Positions 23,101 to 34,400 of a stretch of DNA of 64,000 nt are shown piece after piece (position 1 is the stretch's first letter; every line of letters begins with the position of its first letter). The notes beneath the pieces are model-generated. The model saw only the letters and a program-made list of their open reading frames with translations, searched no databases and was not told where the DNA came from. The stretch is from Enchytraeus crypticus. Lineage: Eukaryota > Annelida > Clitellata > Enchytraeida > Enchytraeidae. Made by a program: the position numbers and the translations under genes. The DNA lies in the NCBI GenBank assembly GCA_905160935.1, contig CAJHZI010000425.1, positions 2,306,001 through 2,370,000 on the forward strand, in the 5' to 3' direction.

Positions 23101-23694
23101 GTAGTTCCAAGTACTCACATGTTACGCCCATTTTAAAGTCTTTGCACTGGCTAAAGAATAAAGAGCGAATCATTTACAAAACAGCTTCGTTAACCTTTAA
23201 GTCCATCACCATCCCTGGACAACCTTGTATGTCTCACTTGATTAAAGTGATGCAACCTGCTGTTACTCGGTCTTCTAAATTAATTCCTCTTGTGAGACCT
23301 AGCTTACCTTCGCGCTCTAGGCTATCTAATCGTTCTTTCCAGCATGCTGCACTGCAGATCTGGAATTCTCTTCCATCTAATCTTCGGAAATCTTCATTTG
23401 AAGCACATCGGCCTTTGTTTTCCTATGATCAGTTCCATAGGCAGTTGAAGACCTATCTTTTTCATCTCTCATTTCCATCCGGTGTCCATGAGCAGCGACC
23501 TACGCCTAAACCTCCTTTTCTTTAATACCCTGTACTTTAGACTGATTATCTGGATTTTGGAATTTGCACCATTTTGGACCATCTAGTTGCTCGCCGGCTT
23601 GATTTTGTCTCAATAGTGCTCGATGTTGTGATTGATGACAGTAGCACTCTAATTGTTGTTATTGTTGTTATTATTATTATTATTGTTTTTTTAT
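20133..23694 (+). mobile_element. LINE of CR1/L2 type (APE endonuclease plus reverse transcriptase), inactivated
   Basis: A 5' leader of about 400 bp is followed by an apurinic-type endonuclease domain (20549-21379: SLNIRSLSN, ISETWL, GDLNIHL, TLDVVITP, SPSDHFPVV). The reverse transcriptase domain (21951-23525) has NYRPISNLSYISKLTERIV, DLLAAFDTIDH, GVPQGSVLGPIFFNLYTTPL and LYADDTQMY at about 22605-22625. Endonuclease and linker share one frame broken by three TAG codons (21377, 21497 and 21554 region); a frameshift near 21945 separates them from the reverse transcriptase frame. No ORF1 is seen. The 3' UTR (23525-23665) ends in an ATT array. The target duplication TGTTGAA occurs at 20126-20132 and 24390-24396, so the element's own tail continues at 24383-24389 beyond a later insertion. 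Family placement is by eye. Confidence 0.88.
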
Positions 23695-24382
23695 TTTAAT
23701 GCCCTGGGTTGTAAAGGGCCCTGGGCTAAAAAATAAGATAAAAGACACTTTATTTAATTAAAAGTTTTTAAAAAAGCGATTAAAATAATTCCTCTGCACT
23801 CTGGGAAGCCGTTTTAGCCAAAGTGCCACTGAAGCAGACTGCATTGAATCGCTGGAGAGCAATAGACAGTCGCTGCCACAGAAAAGATTTTTCGCTCTTA
23901 TCACCAGTAATGGCGCTAGTCCTCCTGCCTATTTCGTCAATAAAGCCTGATGCGAGAGAGTTGATGGGCCCCAGGGTCTCAAAGGCAATAGGCATGAAGA
24001 TATAGTTGCCAGAGATTTCGGCATACTTCAGAGTTTTCCTATTCGCCGCGGCCTCTGCTGCAGCACCAGCAGCAGCGCAAGAAAGGCCGAGATTGCTAAC
24101 GGAGAAAGTGTCCGTAACAGTGACGTCCCAGCTAACACACTTCCCCTCTGCCCATGGTATTTGAGAGACACCGTCTGGACGTTTACCATCAGTGCGGATC
24201 AAGCCCAGGGGCTCTTTAATGGCTGGGATATTCGCTCGACTCAGGGCGCGCCAGATCAAGTCGTTTATGAACTGATGTCTGCTGATTCTGCCGGCACTAC
24301 GCTTGCACGACAGAATGCCTAACGCATTGGCTGAGACACCACAAATGCAGTTGTGTGGCTCACATAAGATAGTGCCCACTAC
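23695..24382 (-). mobile_element. 3' part of a second retroelement, inserted in the LINE's ATT tail
   Basis: A minus-strand frame (24379-23780, 199 aa) carries CICG...LSCKRSAGRISRH...NDLIWRAL, a cysteine/histidine block, then RTDGKRPDGV and WDVTVTDT, followed by AGAAAEAAA, FETLGPIN and SFLWQRLSIALQRFNAV. The RPD...DVT spacing resembles PD-(D/E)XK (restriction-like) endonuclease domains that end R2/R4-type non-LTR elements. That functional reading is inference. The family arrangement, downstream of a reverse transcriptase, is from memory. The 3' UTR runs to about 23695 (minus-strand TTACAACCCAGGGCATTAAAAT) and meets (AAT)n. The 5' end is truncated at about 24382, again at an AAT/ATT run. Confidence 0.65.
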
Positions 24383-24389
24383 TTATTAT

Positions 24390-24469
24390 TGTTGAAGATT
24401 GATATCTAACTGTTGTAGGTTGATATCTAACTGTTGTAGCTGGATATCAAACTGGTGTAGGTTGATATC
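24390..24469. repeat. 21-bp minisatellite, middle block (about 4 copies)
   Basis: This continues the 19560 array: TTGATATCTAACTGTTGTAG units, the last ending ATATC where the LTR-type element begins. Confidence 0.95.
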
Positions 24470-26308
24470 TGTAATGAACACGCCTTGTTCACAATTTATA
24501 TATTAAGAAATATATATTATAGATCGAAAGCAAATATTATACAGATGTTATTTATAAACATTAAGTGACGTAGGGCTTTTCCAAAGATTTATAATAGATG
24601 ATATAAGCCGAAGTTGTAAGTAGGCAAAGCTAGATTATTAAGCTAGGTATTTCCAAAGTGACGCAGCTAGCGCGTAAATCGACTAAACGAGAAGTGCTGT
24701 GGTTGGCTGAAGTCGATCGCTCGAGTAGTATAAAAAGCGGCTGTCAATACATAGAAAATCAGATTGGGTTCTGCGTGGTTCGTCTGCGCAGTAACTCAGG
24801 GAGGCCAGAACCTTCTACGCGAAAGTACTGGGAACCGAGGGAGGATAGTACGTAATATCCCCATCCCAAGGCAAAAGTACGATTAGTATACAGAAATCTG
24901 GTCTTCGTCTAGCCGAAAGCTTTCAAGCTCGCTTGTTAGCCTAGGCTCGTAGCCCCTCAGGTTGTCTAGTTTCCCAAGCCGCGAAAGCTAATTGGAAGCA
25001 AGAGAGTTCGGTGTCCCCCTGGGTAGGCCCAGGTAAGAGGCTGGTTGTCCACGGCAATACTCGGGTCGAGTTCGTCTCTGCGGGTATTTGCTAAGCGCCT
25101 GGGTCGAGTGTGTCTCTGCAGTCGAGGAGGCTGGTAGTCCACGGCAATACTCGGGTCGAGTTCGTCTCTGCGGATATTTGCTAAGCGCCTGGGTCGAGTG
25201 TGTCTCTGCAGGCGGGGGGCTGGTAGTCCACGGCATTGCCCGGGTCGAGTTCGTCTCTGCGGGTATTTGCTAAGCGCCTGGGTCGAGTGTGTCTCTGTAG
25301 GCGGGAGGCTAACAACGGCATTGCCTGGGTCGAGTTCGTCTCTGCAGGTATTTGCTAAGCGCCTGGGTCGAGTGTGTCTCTGCAGGCGAGGAGGCTGGTA
25401 GTCCACGGCAATACTCGGGTCGAGTTCGTCTCTGCGGGTATTTGCTAAGCGCCTGGGTCGAGTGTGTCTCTGCAGGCGAGGAGGCTGGTAGTCCACGGCA
25501 TTGCCCGGGTCGAGTTCGTCTCTGCGGGTATTTGCTAAGCGCCTGGGTCGAGTTCGTCTCTGCAGGCGGGAGTAGGATTACCAATTACCAGTTGACTATC
25601 AACAAATTTTTCATGGACTACACGGAAAGCCAATTATACTACTTCAGCAAAGGCGAGAGTAGAAACTACGGAAAGACCAATATAGGAAAAGAGATATGGG
25701 AGAATATGTCTAAAAAAGGGAATATAGGGAAGTTTTAAATAGGGTAAAAGAAGATAAAGTTCGTCACAGTTAAAACAACCAATCATATAATTATCTACTA
25801 TACCAGTTTGTAAAACTAGGAGCAGGGTAGAAAATCAAACCGTGATCGCCCAAGATAACGCAAACGCTTCCACTACTGGTTCGGGTCACCATATTACTTC
25901 GCCCCGAGAACCACGAATATCACGGGATAGAATCTACCAAGGGAGCATGGAAGAAACTCAACCATCATCGTCTAAATACATAGAAGACGTGGAGTACGCT
26001 TCTAGTCCCGACTCGGGCCAGCGTCGACGCTATGCACCGGGTTCCCGAGAACCCAATAACGAAGTAGGCAAGGGGGGTCGGACCTTGGCCTACTCAGTCG
26101 GAAATAACGAGAAAGGCCTATCGAGACGGATGATACCGGGAAAGAAGTATCATCTGAAGACGCAGCAACTCCGTTCCTCCTGACAAGCGGTACCCTTAGT
26201 AAAACATTCGACGATAGAGCTGCCGTCTCGAAGCACTGCCGACCGGCGAGCGAGTCCAGAAATAGACAACCGCTCGAGGACGAACAGGCAGCAAGGCTGT
26301 TCGCTACA
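24470..26308 (+). mobile_element. LTR-type element, probable solo LTR (1.84 kb)
   Basis: The element begins TGTA and ends TACA and is flanked by the 5-bp duplication ATATC (24465-24469 and 26309-26313), as for Gypsy-like LTR retrotransposons. A TATA box lies at 24729-24737 (TATAAAAAG). A GC-rich 90-bp tandem repeat occupies 25022-25570, and a 113-codon open frame without a recognisable domain lies at 25842-26183. No second LTR, polymerase or capsid gene is visible, so it reads as one long LTR left after recombination, or as a short non-autonomous derivative. The intact terminal duplication suggests modest age. Base composition is much richer in GC than the host DNA around it. Confidence 0.7.
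25022..25570. repeat. 90-bp tandem repeat inside the LTR-type element (about 6 copies)
   Basis: GGGTCGAGTTCGTCTCTGC recurs at about 25062, 25152, 25241, 25327, 25418 and 25508, with a half-unit variant (GGGTCGAGTGTGTCTCTGC) between each pair. Open frames on both strands across the repeat are artefacts of repetition. Confidence 0.92.
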
Positions 26309-26425
26309 ATATCTAACTGTTGTAGATTGATATCTAACGTGATATCTAACTGTTGTAGGTTGATATCAAACTGTTGTAGGTTGATATCTAACTGTTGTAG
26401 ATTGATATCTAACTGTTGTAGTTGT
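26309..26425. repeat. 21-bp minisatellite, right block (about 5 copies)
   Basis: This is the continuation of the array after the LTR-type element, including one deleted unit near 26335. It ends at GTTGTAGTTGTATATG. Confidence 0.93.
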
Positions 26426-26429
26426 ATAT

Positions 26430-27482
26430 GTAACAGTTACTACCTTGTCTTTTGGATAGTTCTCATATTTTGTCTCAATATGCACTTATTTTGCTTCGTT
26501 GACGTGCCATTCTGCGGCCACAAGAAACTGACTGCTATGCTATGCTGCTTCGACATGCTATACTGCTGCAACAAGATACAGACTGCTATGCTATGCTGCT
26601 TCCACATACTATACTACTGCCTACTGCCACAGCCATGTCATCTGGTGGCTTTTAAGAGCTGTTTTATGATTTTATGTTGTGTCTAATTTTACCATTACTG
26701 ACGAGTTGTTATTTAATGTTGTTTCTCAGACGTGAATGTAGACATTAAATTGGTTGGAGGTTGGAGAGGTGAGCTTTGAACCTTCACCTCTGAGGCCATT
26801 CTGTCAGTAGTGCAGTTACGGAAATTGACCTTCATGCACTTGCTTTGTATACATTGCTCTACTTTGATATTCATTTCCTGTTCAGTTTAAAATTCTAGCG
26901 CTATATAGAGCGTTCCCTGCTTTAAAACACAGTGTAGTGCAGTAAACGGTTCTCTTAAATCTACATCTGACTGTATATTATGCTTTCAATAGACCTACTA
27001 TAAGAATACAATGTATTAACATGCTATCGGATCTCTGTTGGATTTACCTAAAAACTGCAGTTAGTGTAAAATGTAATTAATTTTCTGCCTGTGTACCTGT
27101 AATTAAAAAAACTTTCTGTAAGTTTCACCTGCGCTTTTTAATTAATTTCTGCTGGACAATGACTTGGGGACTTGAAAAAATAATTATGTTCTAGCTTGTA
27201 TGCATGTATAGAGGAGAGGGTCAAATCTGTTGAATAGTTTTGAGGGAGATAAGCTATTGAATACTGAACAATGAGAATTACATTCTTGCTACTGAATTCT
27301 GAATCCTGTGGGAATTATTTCTATATCACATAAGGTGGGGATTGAGTAGGTATCGCCCCTGATGGCTTTGATTTGTCTGAATATGTCGGTGAAGTGATGG
27401 GTATCGATTCATCGACTAATATTACAGCAGCTGCTGTAGCTGTTGACGTAATGTGCATAGAGATAATGACTGTGTATTAATC
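26430..27482. other. Intergenic DNA, nothing firm
   Basis: A short imperfect duplication (ACTGCTATGCTATGCTGCTTC at 26529 and 26580) is the only structure noted. Confidence 0.35.
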
Positions 27483-27909
27483 CAGTGGTTCCCAACAGGT
27501 GGGACGCGCTCCGTGGGTCGCCGCACGATATCAGGTGGGTCGCTGGCTGCTATTAATTTGTACAGCAATGAAGCAAACTTTTGAAACTATCAGCAAAATA
27601 TGTACTACTGTACTTTGCATGTGTAGGGTAATAAAATATCATCTTATGTTTTATGATGCTCCATAAATATACTCTACAGTATACTGATGATGTAAACACG
27701 TTAATGGTACTTTAGTGGTGAATATTCATTTATAATAATGTAGCAAAATATAGTCAAAAAACTAGCAGAGTACTCTAAAAGCTTTAACAAAGTACAGTAG
27801 CCTAGAGGTAATAGTATAGAGGTTATATACTAGAGCCAAAAGCTCGGGGGTCACCACTTAAAACCAAAAGAGTTGTGGGTCGCTGGGTGAAGTAGGTTGG
27901 GAACCACTG
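27483..27909. mobile_element. hAT-type MITE
   Basis: The ends CAGTGGTTCCCAAC and GTTGGGAACCACTG are the classic hAT terminal inverted repeat, with subterminal GTGGGTCGC / GGGTCGCTGG motifs on both sides. The length is 427 bp with no transposase. An 8-bp target duplication is not clear (GTGTATTA against GTGTAAAG). Confidence 0.85.
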
Positions 27910-28179
27910 GTGTAAAGCGTGGACACTGTCGTGACGACAGCACGGTAGTTAAACGTGTTTTAATAGTGGTAGCGTATCCACTGTGCTATGTTGTACTGTG
28001 GGCTATGTTGTAGTATGTTGTACATGTTATACTGTAGGCTTTGTTCGTCGCACAAATAATGCCAGTGATTGCAATAGAACAGCTATATGCTTCTCTCTCT
28101 GTAATTGGCGACATAGCATAAGCTCAGGAATGTAATGACAAATCACCTCGGTATGTTTTAGCTAAGGAATAATTTAAGA

Positions 28180-28345
28180 TTTGTAAAGGCTTGGCCTTCG
28201 TTATGGGATCCATTGTAAAGGCTTTACCTTTGTTATGGGATCATTTTAAAGGCTTTGCCTTTGATATAAGATCATTGTATTGGCTTGGCTTTTGTTATGG
28301 TATCATGGTAAAAGCTGGCCTTTGTTATGGGCTCCACATGTCGGT
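28180..28345. repeat. 36-37 bp degenerate minisatellite (about 5 copies)
   Basis: The unit resembles AAAGGCTTTGCCTTTGTTAT followed by GGGATCATTGT. An open frame over it (28191-28388) is repetitive and not convincing as a gene. Confidence 0.75.
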
Positions 28346-29158
28346 CGAGAAGTGCTTCTTTGTGAATGAGACTGACGGTTGCAAGTAAAGCAGAGGATAG
28401 AAATATCTGGAGGAGTTATATGCCATGGACCTGCCATTAGGCAGTGCATAAGAGGGAGATTCTACTTTTATCAGACTTGCATGTATTGTATTAAAATTAT
28501 TTATATCTATTTTAGTTATGATAAAACTTTGCTGATAATATTTGTATAGAAATATTTAATTTTACAAAATGTGTGTATTTTAATGGGGGTTTTAAATGTC
28601 CGAGCGCTATGTTTTCGTTTAAAATATAGAATTATATGGCGATTGGTAATTATAAGCGTGCTAACCTTGACTTGAACATGCACATTATAGTGAGATGGTC
28701 GTCCACGGTGTTATTTAGCACTTTTAATGTATCGTTTAAACAGGTAGCAGTTGAGATCATTTACCAATCCTGTGAACGTCCTATATTTCGTACCAAGAAG
28801 ACTTCAATTCACCTCAGGATTTGTCATTTAAAAATTTCTTGACGTTACTCGACGCTTTACACGCTCAGCCATTTTTAAATTTTCAGTGTTCAGGCGACGT
28901 TTGATAAAAAAAATATTCAGCTTGGTTGCATTTCGCAATGTTGTAAATTGAACCTTTAAATTAAAACTTTCTTTAATGACTAGTCGGCATATATTGTGTA
29001 ATGATCACTAATATCTATTTTTGCTGTTTTGTCGCTTTGCTTTCTTCACCGTTTGATGATAATTATATAGCAGCATTTTAGTAAAATAATAAGCAGTAAT
29101 AGACTAATTATAATAGTAATAGTAGTGTATTTTAAAAAGCTTGTGCATGCGTTATAGC
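28346..29158. other. AT-rich intergenic DNA
   Basis: No coding signal or repeat family was recognised. Confidence 0.35.
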
Positions 29159-29164
29159 AGCATT

Positions 29165-29305
29165 TTAATAATAATAACAACAATTAGAGTGCTACAGTCA
29201 TCAGTGACAACATCGAGCACTATTGAGACAAAATCAAGCCGGCGAGCAAAAAGAAGGTCCAAAACGGTTCAAATTCCAAAATCCAGAAATTCAGTCCAAA
29301 AAGTA
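29165..29305 (-). mobile_element. LINE 3'-end fragment
   Basis: (AAT/AAC)n followed by AATTAGAGTGCTACAGTCATC, GACAAAATCAAGCCGGCGAG and CCAAAATCCAGAAA is the reverse complement of the LINE 3' UTR at 23540-23680. It is a 5'-truncated insertion. Confidence 0.85.
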
Positions 29306-29962
29306 ATTTTTTAATTTTAGTAAAATATTGGTAAGCAGTAATAATAATAATAGTAATAGTAGTATATTTTAGTATGCTTGTGCATGCGTGTATCGCCGTG
29401 CTGTCATTCTGTAATCGTAATTTATAGGAGAAAGTGAAACAACAACTGAAGGCTTCCTCATAGTGTTGGGTCAGATCCTAATTAATCTGGTTATAAATTT
29501 TACCTAAGTAGACTGGAGATACTATAAAGAGTTCTCTGCTCATTTAAAGTCTGGCCATAACTATGTATAACATCTCAATAAAAGATATCATTAGGCCTAA
29601 TTTACGGTCTGCTTCACTGATATGCCATATAATTATATAGCAGCTTTTCAGTAAAGTACTTAGTTTTTATCATTTAGTTATTTATTATAATGTCGTAAAG
29701 CCTTCTGCTCATGATCATTCGCCTTCTGTTTATCAGGTAGCTACTTAGCTATTCAACTGGTATGAAAACTAAAACTGATTGTGGGGCGTTGATTTAATGT
29801 TATTATTTTACCGATTTCTCTACTTATTTTCTTGAATATACCTAGTATATTATTTAAATATAGAATTGTACATATATGGATCTGTATTTAGAGACATCTA
29901 CTTTATATATCGAATCGATATATAATATGAACTCGGGTTCCTGAGATATGTTGATATCTAGG

Positions 29963-30302
<340 letters not shown>

Positions 30303-30929
30303 TTAATTTGAGAAACTATTAACTGCGATGTAGATTGTTATTACCTTACTCAATACTCATCTAGTCGTCTCATAAGACGTATGCGGTATACCGTTGAAAT
30401 GTACTATAGGGGCATGAACACTACTGCGCTATATAAATAACAATGATCGAATTTCACAAAATACCAAATTGAAAAAATGTCGTGACACTATCAAGCTAGC
30501 GTGATCAACGTAATCTTGGTACTTACATGTTTTTTGCGTGTTCTGGCATCAGTTAGCTTAGTCTCCTTGCAGCTGATTGTAATTTATATCATTAGTTCCA
30601 TTTCTAAACTAAGGCGCTTTATACGTTTACACTCTTATGCTGCTGAGTGGGCCTTAAGACACCAAACAAACAAACAAACAAAATGTTCTGTCTTTTATTT
30701 TAAATGACCTGTGTTGTACGTTAATAAGATTGATAAACATTGGAGCACTGGAAGGTCTTCGAATATTCAGTTCTGATGATTTAATTAGCAGCAATGTACT
30801 GCAAGAGTTGGTAGCGATTGTCATGAATATTATTGTAACCGGTCTTTGAAATGACGTCATATCCGGCCAGATGTTTATTTTATAAATCATAAAAGCATAG
30901 ATTATGTATATATTGTATATAAAAATTAT

Positions 30930-30963
30930 AGAGATATATATATACATATATATATATATATAC

Positions 30964-31038
<75 letters not shown>

Positions 31039-31190
31039 CTATATATATAACTGTATATAATACTGTATATATATATAATATAAAATATTATATATATATA
31101 ATGTATATATATACTGTATATATACTGTATATATATATATATACTATATCTATATATATATATAGATATATATATATATATATATATAGT
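30930..31190. repeat. Complex (TA)n / TATACATA region
   Basis: About 260 bp of alternating TA with CATA, TAGA and CTGTATA interruptions. It lies 250 bp upstream of the GUK1 start codon. Confidence 0.92.
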
Positions 31191-31274
31191 TTTAGAGCAG
31201 TTTAACAGTAGGGTTGTTTGTTTATTGCAGATCAATGAATGGCACTTACTACAGAATATTACATATCATACTTT

Positions 31275-31425
31275 TGCGGTGGAGACCCGCTGATAGACTG
31301 ATAGAGTTTAAGCCTCTCTGATAGACTGATAGAGTTTGAGGCACTTTGATAGAGGCTGAGACTCTCTCTGATAGACTGATAGAGACTCTCTCTGATAGAC
31401 CTATAGAGGCTGAGGCTGGCTGGTA
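31275..31425. repeat. Tandem repeat in the GUK1 5' flank
   Basis: Units of CTCTGATAGACTGATAGAG and GAGGCTGAGGC alternate up to about 10 bp before the GUK1 ATG. They would be part of the 5' UTR or core promoter. Confidence 0.8.
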
Positions 31426-31433
31426 AGATCGTC

Positions 31434-34400
31434 ATGGCTGGCTCGGCCGCTCTTCGACCGCTCGTATTCAGCGGACCGTCGGGTAGCGGCAAGAGCACGC
31501 TCGTCAAGCGTCTCATGGTCGAGTACGCAGGCTGCTTCGCCTTCAGCATCTCACGTATGGATCTGCCGTAGTAATCTTGTAGAATCTAATAGAAAATACG
31601 CTGAATTTTCAAAAATTAGAATAGGTGGTCAACTAGATGGGATTCTAAGACCCCTTATTGATGACCTAGTGTGTGCAATTTTAGTTACTAATGAAATAAA
31701 TGTAGATTAATTCAGCCAGTGTCTTGCAGAAGTTTTATAATAATTTCACAAATTGATACTCCAACACCCTTGTCGACTTGGAATTTGAGAACTCAAGAAA
31801 TTAATCTATCAAATTGGCCTTATATTTTTATTTGAAAGAATTATTATGTCACGGATTGAATAAGTAGAACAGGACTTGTTTGTTTGAATTCAGACGGGTT
31901 GTTGCGTCATTGGAAACTAGAGCTTCTTGTCCCGGCTCTGATGTCTTCTCTAGAGAGAAGAACTGACGTTAAACTAGTAGTAGTAAAGAGGTTATTTTTT
32001 CACCTTTTAAGCTTATATTTCTCTTACCTTTAGTATTCTTTACGTAATAGGATTATATACTGTGTTTATCGCTATATAGAAATATATGCTCTAAATGGTT
32101 GCACAATTTTCCGCCCTTACACTTGTGTATGGCGCCTAAAGTTATCCATTCAAAGTTATCTTTACTGCAGTAATTAAATACAATTTTATTTTATTTAATA
32201 ATTGGTACGCAGATGATTATGGTACAGATTACAAGCTTAATATTAGATAGAGCTCTGTACGTAATAATGTAATTTAATTGATAACATTATTTGTACTATT
32301 ATAATTATAGGTTATTGTAAAACTAAAGTACTTAAGAATTTCATTCTTCTTCTGCATATCAAGCATACATTCATTCTAATTTTATGTACAAGAAATTATT
32401 AAAATGTAATCCTAAACTATTATTATACAAATGTATCATTGTACATATTTCAGACACCACTAGGCAACCGAGACCTGGGGAAAGTCATGGAAAAGGTTAA
32501 CAATTTAAACTATTTATTGCTTCTAGATACTGTGTAGGCCTGTAACTTTCAATATATCCAGTGGTATTCAATAAAATTTATAAAATTTATCCCCATGTTG
32601 TGTCCAGGTTGTTTGAAGAATAGAGCAGCCGGTGACTGCACGTGTCGTAGAAGGCAACTTAAGCACTAAGATCCCTACCAACGTCAGAAAGGGCATTCGG
32701 TTGGTGAGCGCCTAGGCTCCTGAAATTGCTACAAAAATTTAACCGAATGGAAAAGTCTCAAATAGGAGATTGGCTGGTGGTGTGGTTTAGGACAGAGAGG
32801 ATTTGAGACAGTCTATTTATATTGCAACCCTGGTTAAATTGGGATTCAAGGGAGGATGATGATGATTATGACTCGATAAATTTATAATTGCCATCTAATT
32901 AAAATAGTCTAACTTAATGTAAGAAAAGTATTTAATCTTAATTTAAAAAGAACCGTGATTGCAGTTCATCTTTCATATCATCAGTTACAGATGATTAATA
33001 CGTCAACCTTTTACAGCTTCACATTGGCAAATGTAGTGATATGGAAGCAAATGCTTAATGTAGCTTTTATTTTATAGATATTTAGCAGCTAAGATGTCGA
33101 TATGTTGTATAATAAGTTATGGTGCTCATCTCTTTATTTGAAATAATCGATTCTTGGATTAATTGATAATCTGCAGTAATGTTATAATGCTTTGATGTAA
33201 AAATTATATAATATCGGTTGGTACTCCTAAAATCAGAAATGATACTTTATTTATTATTTTATTTATTATAGATAGCTGATGTTATTATAAAACTGAATTT
33301 AAATAGGTGAATTTTGATATTTTAAACGTTTGCTAGATTTCTTGAACTATGCCGATTGTTTTAATGCCCTATGCATTCGTTATTAGAAATAATTTCTATA
33401 TTTCTTTCCATAATTGTAAAGAGATCATTAATATAAATGCTGAAGTAGATGTAAATAAATCTTAATAGAATATTTCTGAGCCATAAATCCCCATACTATT
33501 TTTGTTACACCATCCTATATGTGATTAAATAACCATGCTAATAAAATTTCTATCGCTATTATTTGCAGACTACTATTTTGTTTCTCGGGAGGAAATGAAG
33601 AAAGCCATTGCTAATAATGAGTTCGTAGAGTACGCAGAATTCTCTGGAAATCTGTATGGAACGAGGTTAGAGGAATGAATTAGGTGTCTAAAGGTGTATT
33701 ACATCCTGACAAAAAAACCAGTATATTTGTGAATTTCATTATGTAGCATTTCTTCGCCGCTGGCTCGAGCCAGTGGCGAAGAAACGGCTCTCACCCTTGC
33801 GCCATATTCCCTCTCCAACTATGAAGCTATTTTACAATATTAAAGTGTTTCACTCATTGTTAATGTTATCTTATCAGTAAAATCATACTATTATTATCAT
33901 TATGAAATTGAATAATTTACGTATAACTTGGAGTATTGATAACAACGTGGTTTTTTTGTTGACATGTATTAATATATATTGTTTTAAATTATATTTATTA
34001 TTTTATATTATATTTATTTATTATAATATTTTATTATTGATATTTATTATATTTATTTTATATTATATTTGCTATTTTTGTTTATTTACATGTATTACTT
34101 CCAGTAAGAAGGCCATACAAGACGTAATGGCATCTGGTAAGATTTGTATTCTGGACATAGACATGCAGGGAGTCATCAACGTCAAGAAAACGACTCTAAA
34201 TCCTCTCTACCTATTCGTCAAACCACCGAGTCTCGAAATACTGGTCAGACATTCAGTAAAGAATTCCAATACTGTAACTTTGATCACCGATGCTACAGTG
34301 TCATTGCTGATAACAAAATTTCATTGTTTCTTGTATTTTGGATGTTGCACTACTTTGGACTCTGTTTTTTTTTTGATGCTTCAGTATGTAATTTTTACTG

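Noticed and set aside
25022-25584. Overlapping open frames on both strands with repeated Arg/Pro-rich motifs
   Set aside because: They arise from the 90-bp tandem repeat of the LTR-type element; several frames are open at once, as expected for a GC-rich repeat.
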